Shown: positions 14,638-24,549, counted from the stretch's first letter. The stretch is 64,000 bases of DNA from 'Fragaria x ananassa' phyllody phytoplasma (GCF_018274325.1 NZ_JAGVRH010000001.1:1-64000); one strand, 5' to 3'. Translations and numbers: made by a program. Notes: generated by a model from the sequence alone, not told the origin.

Positions 14638-17259
14638 ATGAAAAATAAATATAATTTTAAAGAAGTGGAACACCAAAGATACCAAAATTGGTTACAAAAA
14701 GGGTATTTTATTACTAGTAATAACGTCAAAAAAACTTTTACTGTGGTCATTCCTCCTCCTAATATTACTGGTAAATTGCATTTAGGGCATGCTTGGAATA
14801 ATACTATTCAAGATATTATTGTTCGTTTTAAAAAGATGCAAGGTTTTGATGTTCTTTTTTTACCAGGGATGGATCATGCAGGGATTGCTACTCAAAACAA
14901 GGTGAAAGAGCGATTAAAGGAAAAAGGACTTTTGACTTTATCTTTGGATAAAGATACTTTTTTAAAATATGCTTGGCAATGGAAAGATAAATATGCGGCT
15001 AATATTCGCAAACAGTGGCAAGCTTTAGGATTACATTTAGATTATAATTGGGAGCAATTTACTCTTGATGATAAATTAAGTCAAACAGTACAAAATGTTT
15101 TTATTACTTTGTATCAAAAAAAAATGATTTATCGTGGTTATAAAATTATTAATTGGGATCCTGAAACTAAAACAGCGTTATCTAATGTAGAAGTTAATTA
15201 TCAAGAAACACAAGGGAAATTATATTATATTAAATATTATTTAGTCAGTCATTCTAAAAATGATAGTCCTTGTTTGAAAGAAAACAATCTTTTTTTAGAA
15301 ATTGCTACCACTCGTCCTGAAACTATGTTTGCTGATCAAGCTTTGATGGTTCATCCTGATGATTTACGTTATCAAAATTTTATTGGGTGTCAAGTTATTA
15401 TTCCTGGAACTAATATTTTAATTCCTGTTATCAGTGATTACCATGTTGATTCTAAGTTTGGAACAGGAGTGGTTAAAGTTACTCCAGGTCATAATCTTAA
15501 TGATTTTGAAGTAGCGCAAAGACATAAATTAAAAGCTGTTTTATGTATGCATGAAGATGGGATAATGAATCAATTAGCCAATCAATATCAAGGTTTAAAT
15601 CGTTTTGATTGTCGTAAAAAATTAATTCAAGATTTACAACAAAAACAAGTAATTACTAAAATTATCAATCATGTCCATCAATTAGGATATTCAAGTATTT
15701 CAGGAGCTGTGATTGAACCAAGACTTTCTTTACAGTGGTTTTTAAAAACCAAAGATATTGCTAAACAAACCTTAAAAGATAATAAAATTAATTTTTATCC
15801 TCAACGTTTTAATTATGTTTTTAATCGTTGGTTAGAAAATATTGAAGATTGGTGTATTTCGCGTCAATTATGGTGGGGTCATCAAATTCCTGCTTGGCAT
15901 AAGGGGAAAGAAATTAAAGTGCAACTTCATTCTCCTGGTAAAGGTTGGACTTTAGATCATGATGTTTTAGATACATGGTTTTCATCTTCTTTATGGCCTT
16001 TTAACGTTTTAGAATGGCCTGATGAAACTTCTTTGGTTTTTCAAAAACGTTTTCCTGTTGATGTTTTAGTGACAGGATATGATATTTTAACGTTTTGGGT
16101 TTCTAAAATGGTATTTCAAAGCATCTTATTAACAGGGAAAGACCCTTTTAAAGATGTTTTGTTACATGGTTTAGTAAGAGATAGTCAAGGTCAAAAAATG
16201 TCTAAATCTAAAGGCAATGGTGTTGATCCTTTGGATGTGATTGATCAATATGGTACCGATGCTTTGCGTTGGTTTTTAACTACTAATGTTGCTCCTGGAT
16301 ATGATTTGCTTTATGATGAAATTAAAGTTAAAGCCGCTTGGAATTTTATTAATAAATTGTGGAATATTTGTCGTTTTATTAAATTAAATATTAAGACAAC
16401 TACAATTGATGTGAAATTTGATATTAAACAATTATCTTTGCCTCAAAAAGTTCTTTTGCATCAATTGCATGAAATAACACAAGCAATTACTAAATTATAT
16501 CAAAAATATGAATTAAAAGAAATTGGAAAACTTTTATATCATTTTATTTGGGAAGATTTTGCTAATTGGTATTTAATTTTTGCCAAACATGATTTAAATG
16601 AACATAATTCCACTAATAACCAAAATACTTCTAATTTTTTAGTTTTCCTTATTAAAAATATTTTACAATTGTTACATCCTTTTATTCCTTTTGTAACCGA
16701 TGCTCTTTATTCTTTTTTTGATACTATTACTAACATTACCCAAACTTTATTATCACCCATGTCATATCATAATCTTCAAGCTTTAAGTGCTTTCGAAGAT
16801 ATAAAGCAATTAGTTGTTAAAATGAGAAATTTTAGAAATGAATATAATATTGAAAATGATATTTTTTTAAATGTTACCTTAGAAACAACAAGCGAGCTTC
16901 AACAAGATTTGGCCCCTTTAACTAAACCTTTACAAACTTTATTACACGCTAATAGTCTTACTATTGCTCAAAAAGTAGCAGATTTTAATAAAATACTTTT
17001 ATTTTTAGAAAAAAAAATTAATCTTTATATTGATCAAGCAGTATTTCAACATTTTAATCAAATTAAAGTACAAAATAATTTTTTAAAACAAAAAAAGATG
17101 CTTTTAGAAGAACTTGCTAGAAGTGAAAAAATTTTAAATAATCCTTTGTTTTTGAGCAAAGCTTCTCCTCAAAAAATTGCAATCGAAAAAAAGAAATATC
17201 ATACTTATCGTATGCAATATGATAAATTATTAGCAAGTCACAATGGTAAACATTCATAA
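14638..17259 (+). CDS. valS: Valyl-tRNA synthetase
   Basis: This class I enzyme has 873 residues. It has the HIGH-type motif in PPPNITGKLHLGHAWN, the connective-peptide editing domain with TTRPETMFADQA, the WW(G)HQIP region and KMSKSKGNGVDP. It charges tRNA-Val and edits Thr-tRNA-Val. The C-terminal coiled-coil arm (about residues 800-873) is present. AAAGGAAAA precedes the ATG. The leader has alternative hairpins at 14576-14608 but no T-box. Confidence 0.97.
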   Translation: MKNKYNFKEVEHQRYQNWLQKGYFITSNNVKKTFTVVIPPPNITGKLHLGHAWNNTIQDIIVRFKKMQGFDVLFLPGMDHAGIATQNKVKERLKEKGLLTLSLDKDTFLKYAWQWKDKYAANIRKQWQALGLHLDYNWEQFTLDDKLSQTVQNVFITLYQKKMIYRGYKIINWDPETKTALSNVEVNYQETQGKLYYIKYYLVSHSKNDSPCLKENNLFLEIATTRPETMFADQALMVHPDDLRYQNFIGCQVIIPGTNILIPVISDYHVDSKFGTGVVKVTPGHNLNDFEVAQRHKLKAVLCMHEDGIMNQLANQYQGLNRFDCRKKLIQDLQQKQVITKIINHVHQLGYSSISGAVIEPRLSLQWFLKTKDIAKQTLKDNKINFYPQRFNYVFNRWLENIEDWCISRQLWWGHQIPAWHKGKEIKVQLHSPGKGWTLDHDVLDTWFSSSLWPFNVLEWPDETSLVFQKRFPVDVLVTGYDILTFWVSKMVFQSILLTGKDPFKDVLLHGLVRDSQGQKMSKSKGNGVDPLDVIDQYGTDALRWFLTTNVAPGYDLLYDEIKVKAAWNFINKLWNICRFIKLNIKTTTIDVKFDIKQLSLPQKVLLHQLHEITQAITKLYQKYELKEIGKLLYHFIWEDFANWYLIFAKHDLNEHNSTNNQNTSNFLVFLIKNILQLLHPFIPFVTDALYSFFDTITNITQTLLSPMSYHNLQALSAFEDIKQLVVKMRNFRNEYNIENDIFLNVTLETTSELQQDLAPLTKPLQTLLHANSLTIAQKVADFNKILLFLEKKINLYIDQAVFQHFNQIKVQNNFLKQKKMLLEELARSEKILNNPLFLSKASPQKIAIEKKKYHTYRMQYDKLLASHNGKHS

Positions 17260-17292
17260 CCTTAATTCCTTTGTGATCTTGCTCTTTAGGCG

Positions 17293-17382
17293 CACGCATT
17301 GTTATTTGAAATTTATAGAAAAGAAAAAAAATATATATGAAACAAGATAATGCTATTAAAAAAACCGTTACTATTGCCATTA
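17293..17382 (+). repeat. Duplicated leader, copy 1
   Basis: CACGCATTGTTATTTGAA and the following 70 bases, including the ribosome binding site and first codons (MKQDNAIKKTVTI) of the S-component gene, recur at 17910-17991 with few changes. Confidence 0.85.
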
Positions 17383-17873
17383 ATGCTGCTATTTTTGTTA
17401 TTTTAAGTTGTTTGGCTTCAATTCCTATTGCTCCTAATGTTGATATTGAAACAGCTTCTCCTTTTTTGGCTTTCGTTTCTGTATTATTTGGACCTTTTGT
17501 GGGTTTTTATGTAGGAATTATTGGACACACTATTAAAGATTTTATTGTTTTTGGTAATGTGTTTTGGAATTGGATTATTTGTTCTGGTGTCATTGGTTTT
17601 CTTTATGGTTTGTTACAAAAAATCATTAATCTTAAATATAAACCTTTGAACAAAAAAAAAATAGTAGGATTTTGGTTTTATCAAGTTTTGGTAAATTTTT
17701 CAGTTTGGGGTTTTCTTGCTCCTATATCTGATTTATGGATTTATCATCAACCTTGGCAATTAGTTTTTTTTCAAGGTTTTTTAATAGTTATCATTAATAT
17801 TATTGCCTGTAGTTTTATAGGGATTCCTTTGATGCTGTGTTACAATCACCACCACACTCATATTACTTTGTAA
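17337..17873 (+). CDS. ECF transporter S component, UPF0397 family
   Basis: The product is 178 residues with about five membrane spans. It resembles the UPF0397 family: ASIPIAPNVDIETASPFLAFVSVLFGPFVGFYVGIIGH, WNWIICSGVIGFLYG and LVNFSVWGFLAPISDLWIY. This is the substrate-binding subunit of an energy-coupling-factor transporter. The following genes encode the double ATPase and the T subunit, so this is a complete group I module. The imported vitamin or related compound is not known; thiamine-precursor uptake is sometimes proposed for relatives. The first 40 bases of the gene and its leader are duplicated at 17910-17991. Confidence 0.85.
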   Translation: MKQDNAIKKTVTIAINAAIFVILSCLASIPIAPNVDIETASPFLAFVSVLFGPFVGFYVGIIGHTIKDFIVFGNVFWNWIICSGVIGFLYGLLQKIINLKYKPLNKKKIVGFWFYQVLVNFSVWGFLAPISDLWIYHQPWQLVFFQGFLIVIINIIACSFIGIPLMLCYNHHHTHITL

Positions 17874-17909
17874 ACTTCTTGCAATCCAATAACCATATAG
17901 TTTCTTACA

Positions 17910-17991
17910 CACGCATTGTTATTTGAAGTTTATAGAAAAGAAAAAAAATATATGAAACAATATAATGCTATTAAAAAAACCGTTACTATTA
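17910..17991 (+). repeat. Duplicated leader, copy 2, with 30-codon leader frame
   Basis: This second copy opens a 30-codon frame at 17952 (MKQYNAIKKTVTITTP) that ends at 18044, 26 bases inside the ATPase gene that starts at 18019. It could couple ATPase translation to leader translation, or simply be a duplication scar. Confidence 0.8.
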
Positions 17992-18018
17992 CCACTCCCA
18001 TTACTAAAAGAGGATTTT

Positions 18019-19758
18019 ATGAAAAAACCATTAATTATTTTTAAAGATTTTAGTTTCAGATATTATAATCAAAAAAAAAATACTTTAAAAAACCTTAATA
18101 TTATAATTTATCAAGGGGAAAAAACTTTGATTATTGGTAAAAATGGCAGTGGTAAATCAACCTTTCTTAAATGTATTAATGGGTTAATTCCTCATAGTTA
18201 TCCTGGTCAAATGACAGGTAGTGTGATGATTAAAGGTAGATCTTTGATTCAAACTAGTATTTTTGATTTATCTTCTGATGTAGGAACTATTATGCAAGAT
18301 ACTGATAATCAATTTGTAGGATTAACAGTGGCAGAAGATATGGCTTTTGCTTTAGAAAATGACTGTGTTACTGTTTCTCAAATGCAGCAACAAGTAAATC
18401 AATGGTCAGAAAAATTAAATTTAAAATATGTTTTAGATAAAAAGCCTCAAGATTTATCAGAAGGCACCAAACAATTAGTGGCTATGGCTGGAGTTTTGAT
18501 TTATAATCCTGCCATTTTATTGTTTGATGAAGCTTTATCGAATCTTGATTCTTGGATGCAAAAAAAAATAACTACTTTAATTAAGCAAATTCATGATCAA
18601 AATCAAAATACTATTTTGGTGGTAGAACATTGCTTAGAACATGTGTTAGATGATTCTTTTGACCGTGTTATAGTTTTTAATGATGGTCAAATTATTGCTG
18701 ACATGTCAAGTGATCAAATTATTCAATCTAAAATTTTATTGCAACAAGGTGTTCAAGAACCAACTTATCTTAATCTTTTAAGGTATACTGAGATTAATTT
18801 AACCAAAATTAATAATTTGCTAAATTTGGAAAAAATGCAAGTGGCTGATTTGGCACAAGAATTTATGATTTTTCTTGACAAGATAACAAGATCTGTTCCA
18901 ATATCACAACCTTCAACTCCTTATAGTTTAGAACCTTTGTTACAACTTGTAAATATTTCATACGAAAATGAACAAGCACAAGCAAAGGAAAAATCAAATA
19001 TTTTAAATGATATTTCTTTAACTTTACATGCAGGTGAAATGATTAGTATTCTTGGAGAAAATGGCTGTGGTAAAAGTATTTTGGCAAAAATTATGGCAGG
19101 TCTTTTAATCCCTTCAAAAGGAGAAATTAAATGGCAGGGTGAACATTTATGCAAAATACCGTGGTATCAAAAAGTTACTAAAATTGGTTTTGTCTCTCAA
19201 AATCCCTATCATATGATTTCACAAAAAACTGTTTTTGAAGAGGTAGCTTTAGGTTTGCTTGCCCAAAAATTGACACATCAAGAAATTCAAAAGCGAGTTC
19301 AATTTGTTTTAAATATTTGTGATTTAACCTCTTTATCTAATTCTTTGATCAATTCTCTTAGTTTTGGACAAAAAAAAAGACTAACTATTTCTGCTATTTT
19401 GGCGTTGCAGCCGCAAATTATTATTTTAGATGAACCAACAATGGGTCAAGATTTTTACCATTATACCAAATTAATGTTATTTTTAGAAAAACTAAATCAA
19501 ACAGGAACTACTATTGTCATTATTACAAATGATCTTTCATTGGCGTTAACATATACTCACAAAACATGGCTTTTATCTGAAGGAACCATTATGGCAAATA
19601 ACACTCCTATATCTATTTTAAATAATAATGTTTTAATGAAAAAAGCAGGCATAAAACCTATGACTATGACAACTTTTTTGCAAAAATTATCGATAAGTAT
19701 TGGTGATAAAATGAGTTTGTTTCAAAAAATAACTACTTTAAATAAGGAGATTGGTTAA
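18019..19758 (+). CDS. ECF transporter double ATPase (YkoD-like)
   Basis: I chose the ATG at 18019, preceded by AGAGG, because the upstream frame is made from the duplicated leader. The 579-residue protein has two ABC domains. Domain 1 has GKNGSGKST, signature LSEGTKQL and Walker B LLFDEALSNLD. Domain 2 has GENGCGKS, signature LSFGQKKRL and IIILDEPTMGQD. Both sites keep the catalytic Glu. It pairs with the T protein that starts 3 bases downstream and powers the S component at 17337. Confidence 0.93.
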   Translation: MKKPLIIFKDFSFRYYNQKKNTLKNLNIIIYQGEKTLIIGKNGSGKSTFLKCINGLIPHSYPGQMTGSVMIKGRSLIQTSIFDLSSDVGTIMQDTDNQFVGLTVAEDMAFALENDCVTVSQMQQQVNQWSEKLNLKYVLDKKPQDLSEGTKQLVAMAGVLIYNPAILLFDEALSNLDSWMQKKITTLIKQIHDQNQNTILVVEHCLEHVLDDSFDRVIVFNDGQIIADMSSDQIIQSKILLQQGVQEPTYLNLLRYTEINLTKINNLLNLEKMQVADLAQEFMIFLDKITRSVPISQPSTPYSLEPLLQLVNISYENEQAQAKEKSNILNDISLTLHAGEMISILGENGCGKSILAKIMAGLLIPSKGEIKWQGEHLCKIPWYQKVTKIGFVSQNPYHMISQKTVFEEVALGLLAQKLTHQEIQKRVQFVLNICDLTSLSNSLINSLSFGQKKRLTISAILALQPQIIILDEPTMGQDFYHYTKLMLFLEKLNQTGTTIVIITNDLSLALTYTHKTWLLSEGTIMANNTPISILNNNVLMKKAGIKPMTMTTFLQKLSISIGDKMSLFQKITTLNKEIG

Positions 19759-19761
19759 CTA

Positions 19762-20592
19762 ATGTATCAAAATCGTATTTTAGAATATCGTTGTCAAAAT
19801 AATTTTATTTATCAAATCCAAGGAGCTACTAAATTATTTTTTGTTATTTTAATATCGATTGCTTCTATGTTTGTTTATCATATTTGGTTTTTGTTAGGAA
19901 TTGCTATTTTATCTTTGTTTTTGTTGTTTTGTTCGCAAATTAAGTGGTATCAAATAGCAAAAATAGTTAAGGGAATTGTATTTTTTTTGTGTCTTAACAA
20001 TTTGATGATTTTATTGTTTTTTCATAAATATGGGGCTATAGTGTATCACGATTCTGCTCCTCCTCTTTTTTGGTTTATTACTCGCGCTCAATTGTTTTAT
20101 CATCTTAATTTATTTTTAAAATATTGTTGTATTATTCCTTTATTTTTGGTATTTGTTTTAACCACTAATCCTAGTGAATTAGCTGCTAGTCTAAATCAAT
20201 GGGGTATTAATTATAAAACTAGTTATGCTTTGGCTTTAACAATTCGCTATATTCCTGGAATTCAAAAAGATTATCAAAATATGAATTTAATGCAACAAGC
20301 GCGTGGTTTAAAAAGAATTTCTAAGAAGAATTTTATTATTAAAATAATTAATAAGATTCAAAAAATCACATTTACTATTATTTCTTTAATTTTTTGGAAT
20401 TTAGAAAAAATAGATATTATTACTAATGCTATGCAATTAAGACGTTTTGGACAAAATCCAAAAAGAACTTGGTATTATTACAAAAAATTTAGTTTTTTAG
20501 ATTTATGCACTCTTTTTTTAGGATTTATATTATTATTATTAAGTATTTATTTATTATATCGTTTTAAGAGATTTTATTACCCTTTTAAATAA
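19762..20592 (+). CDS. ECF transporter T component
   Basis: The product is 276 residues with several membrane spans. The CbiQ/EcfT coupling helices carry short motifs of the Ala-Arg-Gly type, here QQARGLKR and LRRFGQNPKRT, plus the preceding LNQWGI and IRYIPGIQKDY. It links the ATPases to the S subunit. AAGGAG lies 11 bases before the ATG. It is the last gene before a strong bidirectional terminator. Confidence 0.9.
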   Translation: MYQNRILEYRCQNNFIYQIQGATKLFFVILISIASMFVYHIWFLLGIAILSLFLLFCSQIKWYQIAKIVKGIVFFLCLNNLMILLFFHKYGAIVYHDSAPPLFWFITRAQLFYHLNLFLKYCCIIPLFLVFVLTTNPSELAASLNQWGINYKTSYALALTIRYIPGIQKDYQNMNLMQQARGLKRISKKNFIIKIINKIQKITFTIISLIFWNLEKIDIITNAMQLRRFGQNPKRTWYYYKKFSFLDLCTLFLGFILLLLSIYLLYRFKRFYYPFK

Positions 20593-20594
20593 AA

Positions 20595-20628
20595 ACACCC
20601 TTCTATTAAAAAGAAGGGTGTTTTTTTT
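20595..20628. terminator. Bidirectional terminator between convergent genes
   Basis: ACACCCTTCT (20595-20604) pairs perfectly with 20612-20621 around a 7-base loop. It is flanked by A-runs on the left and eight T on the right, so it can end transcription of both the ECF operon and the convergent protease gene. Confidence 0.93.
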
Positions 20629-23578
20629 AATTATAAAGTGATAATTGTTGTTGTAAACAGCGATATTTATTTTCTTGGTTATTAAAATAAGCAATGATTA
20701 GAAAAATAGCAAAAGATAATAAAGACAAAATAATAAAAATATAAACTTTAACGAAATTAATCTGTAATAATTTATTAAAAGTGATATTTAATTTAGGAAA
20801 AATAATAAAAGGAAATTCGGGAATAGAATAATTAATAATATCTTGCTTAGAACAAATATTTACTAAATCTCCTTGGGAATCAAAAAGAAACCAATTGTTA
20901 TAATAAGAATTTGTAGAAGATGCTTCTTCTTGCAAACATCCTGTTAAAAAAGTAGTATCTACCATAATTTCTTGGCTGTGATGATAAATGTCATTAGCTA
21001 AATGACTATGAAAAATATGTGGGGCTAAAGCTTTTTTAGAAATATCATTGCAATCACTAATTAAATAAATAGTTTCTCCTAATATAGGATTATTTTGTGC
21101 TAGATTAGTAACCAAATATTCTTTATCAGATGTAAAATTTATGTAAACAAAAGGATTAAATAAAATTGCTATATTTTGATATTGTCCTTCTTCATCTTGC
21201 AAACCATAAGGTGTTTGAATAGTGATTTTGACTTTATTGTTAAAAGTATTATAGATAACATCTGTTATTTGATTATTATTTTGTTTGAAAATAACTGTAT
21301 ATAAAAAATTAGGAGTTTCGTTATCTAATTGTTTTTTGTTAATGATTATACCTAAATTAGGATCTTTTTGGTTATCAATGTTTTGACACAAAACTACAGT
21401 TTGTAACATTTCTTTTTTAATAAATTCTTCTTGATCTTGGTGTTTTTCTCTTGGGTCTTTTTCGTTTTCTTCTTGAGTAATTAAAGCTATTTTCGCTTCT
21501 AAATTTGTTTTTTCTTTGGTTAAAAACGATTCATAAGAAAGTTCTTTAGTTTCAAATGTTAAAAATATTTTTTCAATATCTTGTGGATATATAGAAATTG
21601 TTTCTTGATAAGTTGGCTTTGTTTCTTCTTGATTGTGAAATAATTGAAAGGTTAAAAGGAATGTTTCTGATTGAGGATCCTCTTCAACGGTGAATTCTAA
21701 TTTATGATATGTTTTGAAATCACAATTGACAATTTGTAACGATTCGGAACCATGTAAATTAATTGTTAAAATTTGGTTAATTCTATTGGAAGATTCAAAA
21801 ATAATTTTATGTTCGTGTTGATCTTGTAAATATTTAAATAAATCTTTTAAAATAATTTGTGTTTTTGCAGGAGATAACTCTTGTAATTGTTTAATTTTTT
21901 GTGGAATATTTTCAGATAATTTAAATTTCGTTTCTTCTTTCTTGTTTTGTTTTAATTTTAACAAATGATAAAATAACTGTTTCACGTGATTAATGTTAAT
22001 TGATTGTGAAATTCGTAAATATTTATAATAACTTTTGTTAATTCCTATTAGTTTCCCTGATGCATTAAAAAGAGGGCCACCGCTATTTCCAGCATCTAAA
22101 GTGATATCTAAATTAATTTCTTTTTCGTTTAAATAAGAAATAATACCTTGTTTAAATAAATTTTTTTTATATTGTATTTGAACTTTTTGTTTGTTTTGAA
22201 AATACAAATCTAAGAAAGTAAATGGTTGTATTTGTGTTTGTAAACCCTTTTGGCAACCTAATGCATAAATAGTTTCTCCTTGTTCAATATTAATTTCTTG
22301 TTTTAGATTTTGTTCATCAAAATCAACATGTTTTTTTATATTTTCGTTGATTATTTTAACTTCTTTCCCTTCATTTAGGGTAAAAGTGATAATAGCTATA
22401 TCATCATATTCACGCTTATTTCCAATAAAAGCATATAATTCAGCTGGTGTTTCTCCTATAATTTCGTTTTCGACATAAATTGATTTTGATTTATTTGGAT
22501 GATTCTGTGCGTTGTAAAAACTTTCAATTACATGGCGATTAGTTAAAGCGTAATATTTTATTTTTTTTTGATTTAGTATTTTTTCTTGTTTAACAATTAT
22601 ACCAGTTCCCAAATTATATCCTGTATTAATAAACAAAGTAATGGTATTTAATTCAGGAATTAAGGTTTCGATGTGTGATGATTTTTGTTGGTTTTGTGTT
22701 TCCACCTGTGGTGTTTTTTTGGTAATAATTTCATTGTTAAAGGAGGTTGGCAAAATAACTTTTAAATATTTAATCCCTTTTTCATTTTTATTTTTAGCAT
22801 TGGTTAAAAATCCTAATAAATTGCCATTTTCAGTGAAAAAAACAGTTTGTGGATTAGTGGAATCATTACGACTGGAAATAGGTATTTGCACATTTGTTGA
22901 TATATTTTGATTTGTTAAATTAATATTTTCACTAATAAAACTTTCTTGAAAAGCTATTATTCCTGAAGGACTGATAACAAAAGAATATAGCATTTGTCCT
23001 TGATAGTATTTTTGATTACCTTTTTGGCTATCTAAAGCAATTATAGGATACTTGTTTTTAGATGAAAAACTAATAATTTCAAAATCTTTGGATAATTTGT
23101 TTAATCCTTGTGGCAGATCTTTACTTGTTTCTTTTTGTCCTATTTCGTAAGTATTGTTGACTTGGATTTGAATTTTATTTTTTGGTATTTCTTCATTTTT
23201 AGGGGTAATTATCCAATATTTATTATTATCAGTCAATATTATGATTCCTAATGTTTGGTTTTGACTTAATGTTTTAATTTGACATAATTTATTTTTATTT
23301 TGACGGATTTGATTTGATTTTATGTTTTCTTTTTCTTGTAAATCGCTTTTTAATTTATTTTTTAATATTTCTAATTGTTTACTTTTGATATTTATTTCTT
23401 TGGTTATTTGTTTTCTATCGTTTTTATTTAGTGATTGCCATTGATTATTAGCAGGCATTAAATTATTTTTATAATAGATATTTTTAGGATATATGATTAA
23501 TTGAATTAATCCTATACCAAAAACAATGGATATACCAAAAAAAATTATAAATTTTTTATAATAATTAACTTTTTTCAA
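20627..23578 (-). CDS. Large membrane-anchored trypsin-like serine protease
   Basis: The protein has 983 residues, with one hydrophobic span near residues 10-30 and another near 945-970; the long middle part is hydrophilic and probably outside the cell. A trypsin-like (DegP/S1-S46 type) domain shows His349 in ALTNRHVIE, Asp393 in EYDDIAIITF and Ser499 in DAGNSGGPLFNASGKLIGINK, so the catalytic triad looks complete. Regions before and after the protease domain are unfamiliar. A surface role is likely in a wall-less pathogen living in plants and insects, but no substrate can be named. No strong ribosome binding site precedes the ATG. Confidence 0.8.
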   Translation of the reverse strand: MKKVNYYKKFIIFFGISIVFGIGLIQLIIYPKNIYYKNNLMPANNQWQSLNKNDRKQITKEINIKSKQLEILKNKLKSDLQEKENIKSNQIRQNKNKLCQIKTLSQNQTLGIIILTDNNKYWIITPKNEEIPKNKIQIQVNNTYEIGQKETSKDLPQGLNKLSKDFEIISFSSKNKYPIIALDSQKGNQKYYQGQMLYSFVISPSGIIAFQESFISENINLTNQNISTNVQIPISSRNDSTNPQTVFFTENGNLLGFLTNAKNKNEKGIKYLKVILPTSFNNEIITKKTPQVETQNQQKSSHIETLIPELNTITLFINTGYNLGTGIIVKQEKILNQKKIKYYALTNRHVIESFYNAQNHPNKSKSIYVENEIIGETPAELYAFIGNKREYDDIAIITFTLNEGKEVKIINENIKKHVDFDEQNLKQEINIEQGETIYALGCQKGLQTQIQPFTFLDLYFQNKQKVQIQYKKNLFKQGIISYLNEKEINLDITLDAGNSGGPLFNASGKLIGINKSYYKYLRISQSININHVKQLFYHLLKLKQNKKEETKFKLSENIPQKIKQLQELSPAKTQIILKDLFKYLQDQHEHKIIFESSNRINQILTINLHGSESLQIVNCDFKTYHKLEFTVEEDPQSETFLLTFQLFHNQEETKPTYQETISIYPQDIEKIFLTFETKELSYESFLTKEKTNLEAKIALITQEENEKDPREKHQDQEEFIKKEMLQTVVLCQNIDNQKDPNLGIIINKKQLDNETPNFLYTVIFKQNNNQITDVIYNTFNNKVKITIQTPYGLQDEEGQYQNIAILFNPFVYINFTSDKEYLVTNLAQNNPILGETIYLISDCNDISKKALAPHIFHSHLANDIYHHSQEIMVDTTFLTGCLQEEASSTNSYYNNWFLFDSQGDLVNICSKQDIINYSIPEFPFIIFPKLNITFNKLLQINFVKVYIFIILSLLSFAIFLIIAYFNNQENKYRCLQQQLSLYN

Positions 23579-23792
23579 TTTTATTTATACTCGCTTATTT
23601 ATTTTTATATAGTTTTTTATATAGTTTTGATTCAGATTAAGATCAATTTGATTTGTTATCAAATATTTATTTAATTTATATGATTTAAAACATTAATTTA
23701 TATTTGCTTTGTTTTTGGATGGTTTTTCTTGATTTTAATATTTTTTACAATAATATTGTACCTTAAAATGATATTTATCGATCTTAAAAAAA

Positions 23793-23819
23793 ATAGCACT
23801 CATATATTGACAGTGCCAA
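23793..23819 (+). promoter_or_regulatory. CIRCE operator for HrcA
   Basis: ATAGCACTC, nine bases, then CAGTGCCAA matches the CIRCE consensus TTAGCACTC-N9-GAGTGCTAA at 8 of 9 and 7 of 9 positions, with exact spacing. It overlaps the -35 box of the promoter at 23807-23835, so HrcA binding would block initiation. Confidence 0.8.
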
Positions 23820-23835
23820 TTTTTTTTGTTAGAAT
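23807..23835 (+). promoter_or_regulatory. hsp20 promoter
   Basis: TTGACA (23807-23812) and TAGAAT (23830-23835) are 17 bases apart, overlapping the CIRCE element. Transcription would start near 23842, leaving a leader of about 180 bases before hsp20 that contains a 7-bp hairpin CATGCAT/ATGCATG (23888-23894 and 23904-23910). A possible 82-codon frame here looks spurious. Confidence 0.75.
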
Positions 23836-24021
23836 AAAAATGAACTTAAAAAAACAAAGTATTAAGCATTTATATTTAAGCTCTTTTCATGCATGTAAAT
23901 TTTATGCATGTGAATTGCAGAACAAAACCTTTAAGTTTATTAGTTTTATGTTTAATTTAAAAAAAATTGTTTTTTAAGTTTTTGTTTTATATCAAAAAAT
24001 AATAAAAAGGAGTAATAAACA

Positions 24022-24435
24022 ATGCTATTTAATTTAATTCAAAAAAATCAAGATTTATTTGAAAATGCATTTGATGATATCAAAATTAATTCTTTTAATA
24101 GAATGAGTAATATTATGAAAACAGATATTGAAGAACAAGATAAACAATATCTTATAACTATGGAATTACCAGGATTTAAAAAAGAAGATGTTAAAGTGGC
24201 TTTAGAAAATGGTTATTTAACTGTTGAAGCTAAGAATTCGCAAGAAAATAATAAAAAAGAATTAAATTTCATTATAAAAGAAAGATTTCAAGGGGTTTTT
24301 AAACGTAGTTTCTATTTAGATAAAGATTTTGTTTTAGAAGATGTTCAAGGAAGTTTAGAAGCAGGATTATTAAAATTAATTATTCCTAAAATAACAATTA
24401 ATCATTCAGAAAAACGTTATTTAGAGTTAAAATAA
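24022..24435 (+). CDS. hsp20: Small heat shock protein Hsp20
   Basis: The product is 137 residues with an alpha-crystallin domain: TDIEEQDKQYLITMELPGFKKEDVKVALENGYLTVEAKN, FQGVFKRSFYLDKDFVLEDVQGSLEAGLLKLIIPK. The C-terminal IxI-type motif is present as PKITI. AAGGAG precedes the ATG. It is an ATP-independent holdase for unfolding proteins. The CIRCE-controlled promoter upstream predicts heat induction. It is the only gene before the terminator at 24523. Confidence 0.96.
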   Translation: MLFNLIQKNQDLFENAFDDIKINSFNRMSNIMKTDIEEQDKQYLITMELPGFKKEDVKVALENGYLTVEAKNSQENNKKELNFIIKERFQGVFKRSFYLDKDFVLEDVQGSLEAGLLKLIIPKITINHSEKRYLELK

Positions 24436-24522
24436 AATATAATTTATAATTTAATTATCTTATTTATTTACTTTAGTAATATTTTATTTAATCAATATAA
24501 CATAAGTATAAAAATTCAAAGG

Positions 24523-24549
24523 CTAACTTTATCAAAGTTAGTTTTTTTT
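24523..24549 (+). terminator. hsp20 terminator
   Basis: CTAACTTT (24523-24530) pairs with AAAGTTAG (24534-24541) followed by eight T. Confidence 0.9.

Noticed and set aside
23729-23977. 82-codon open frame upstream of hsp20
   Set aside because: It overlaps the CIRCE element and promoter, has no ribosome binding site and low-complexity composition; it is better read as regulatory leader.
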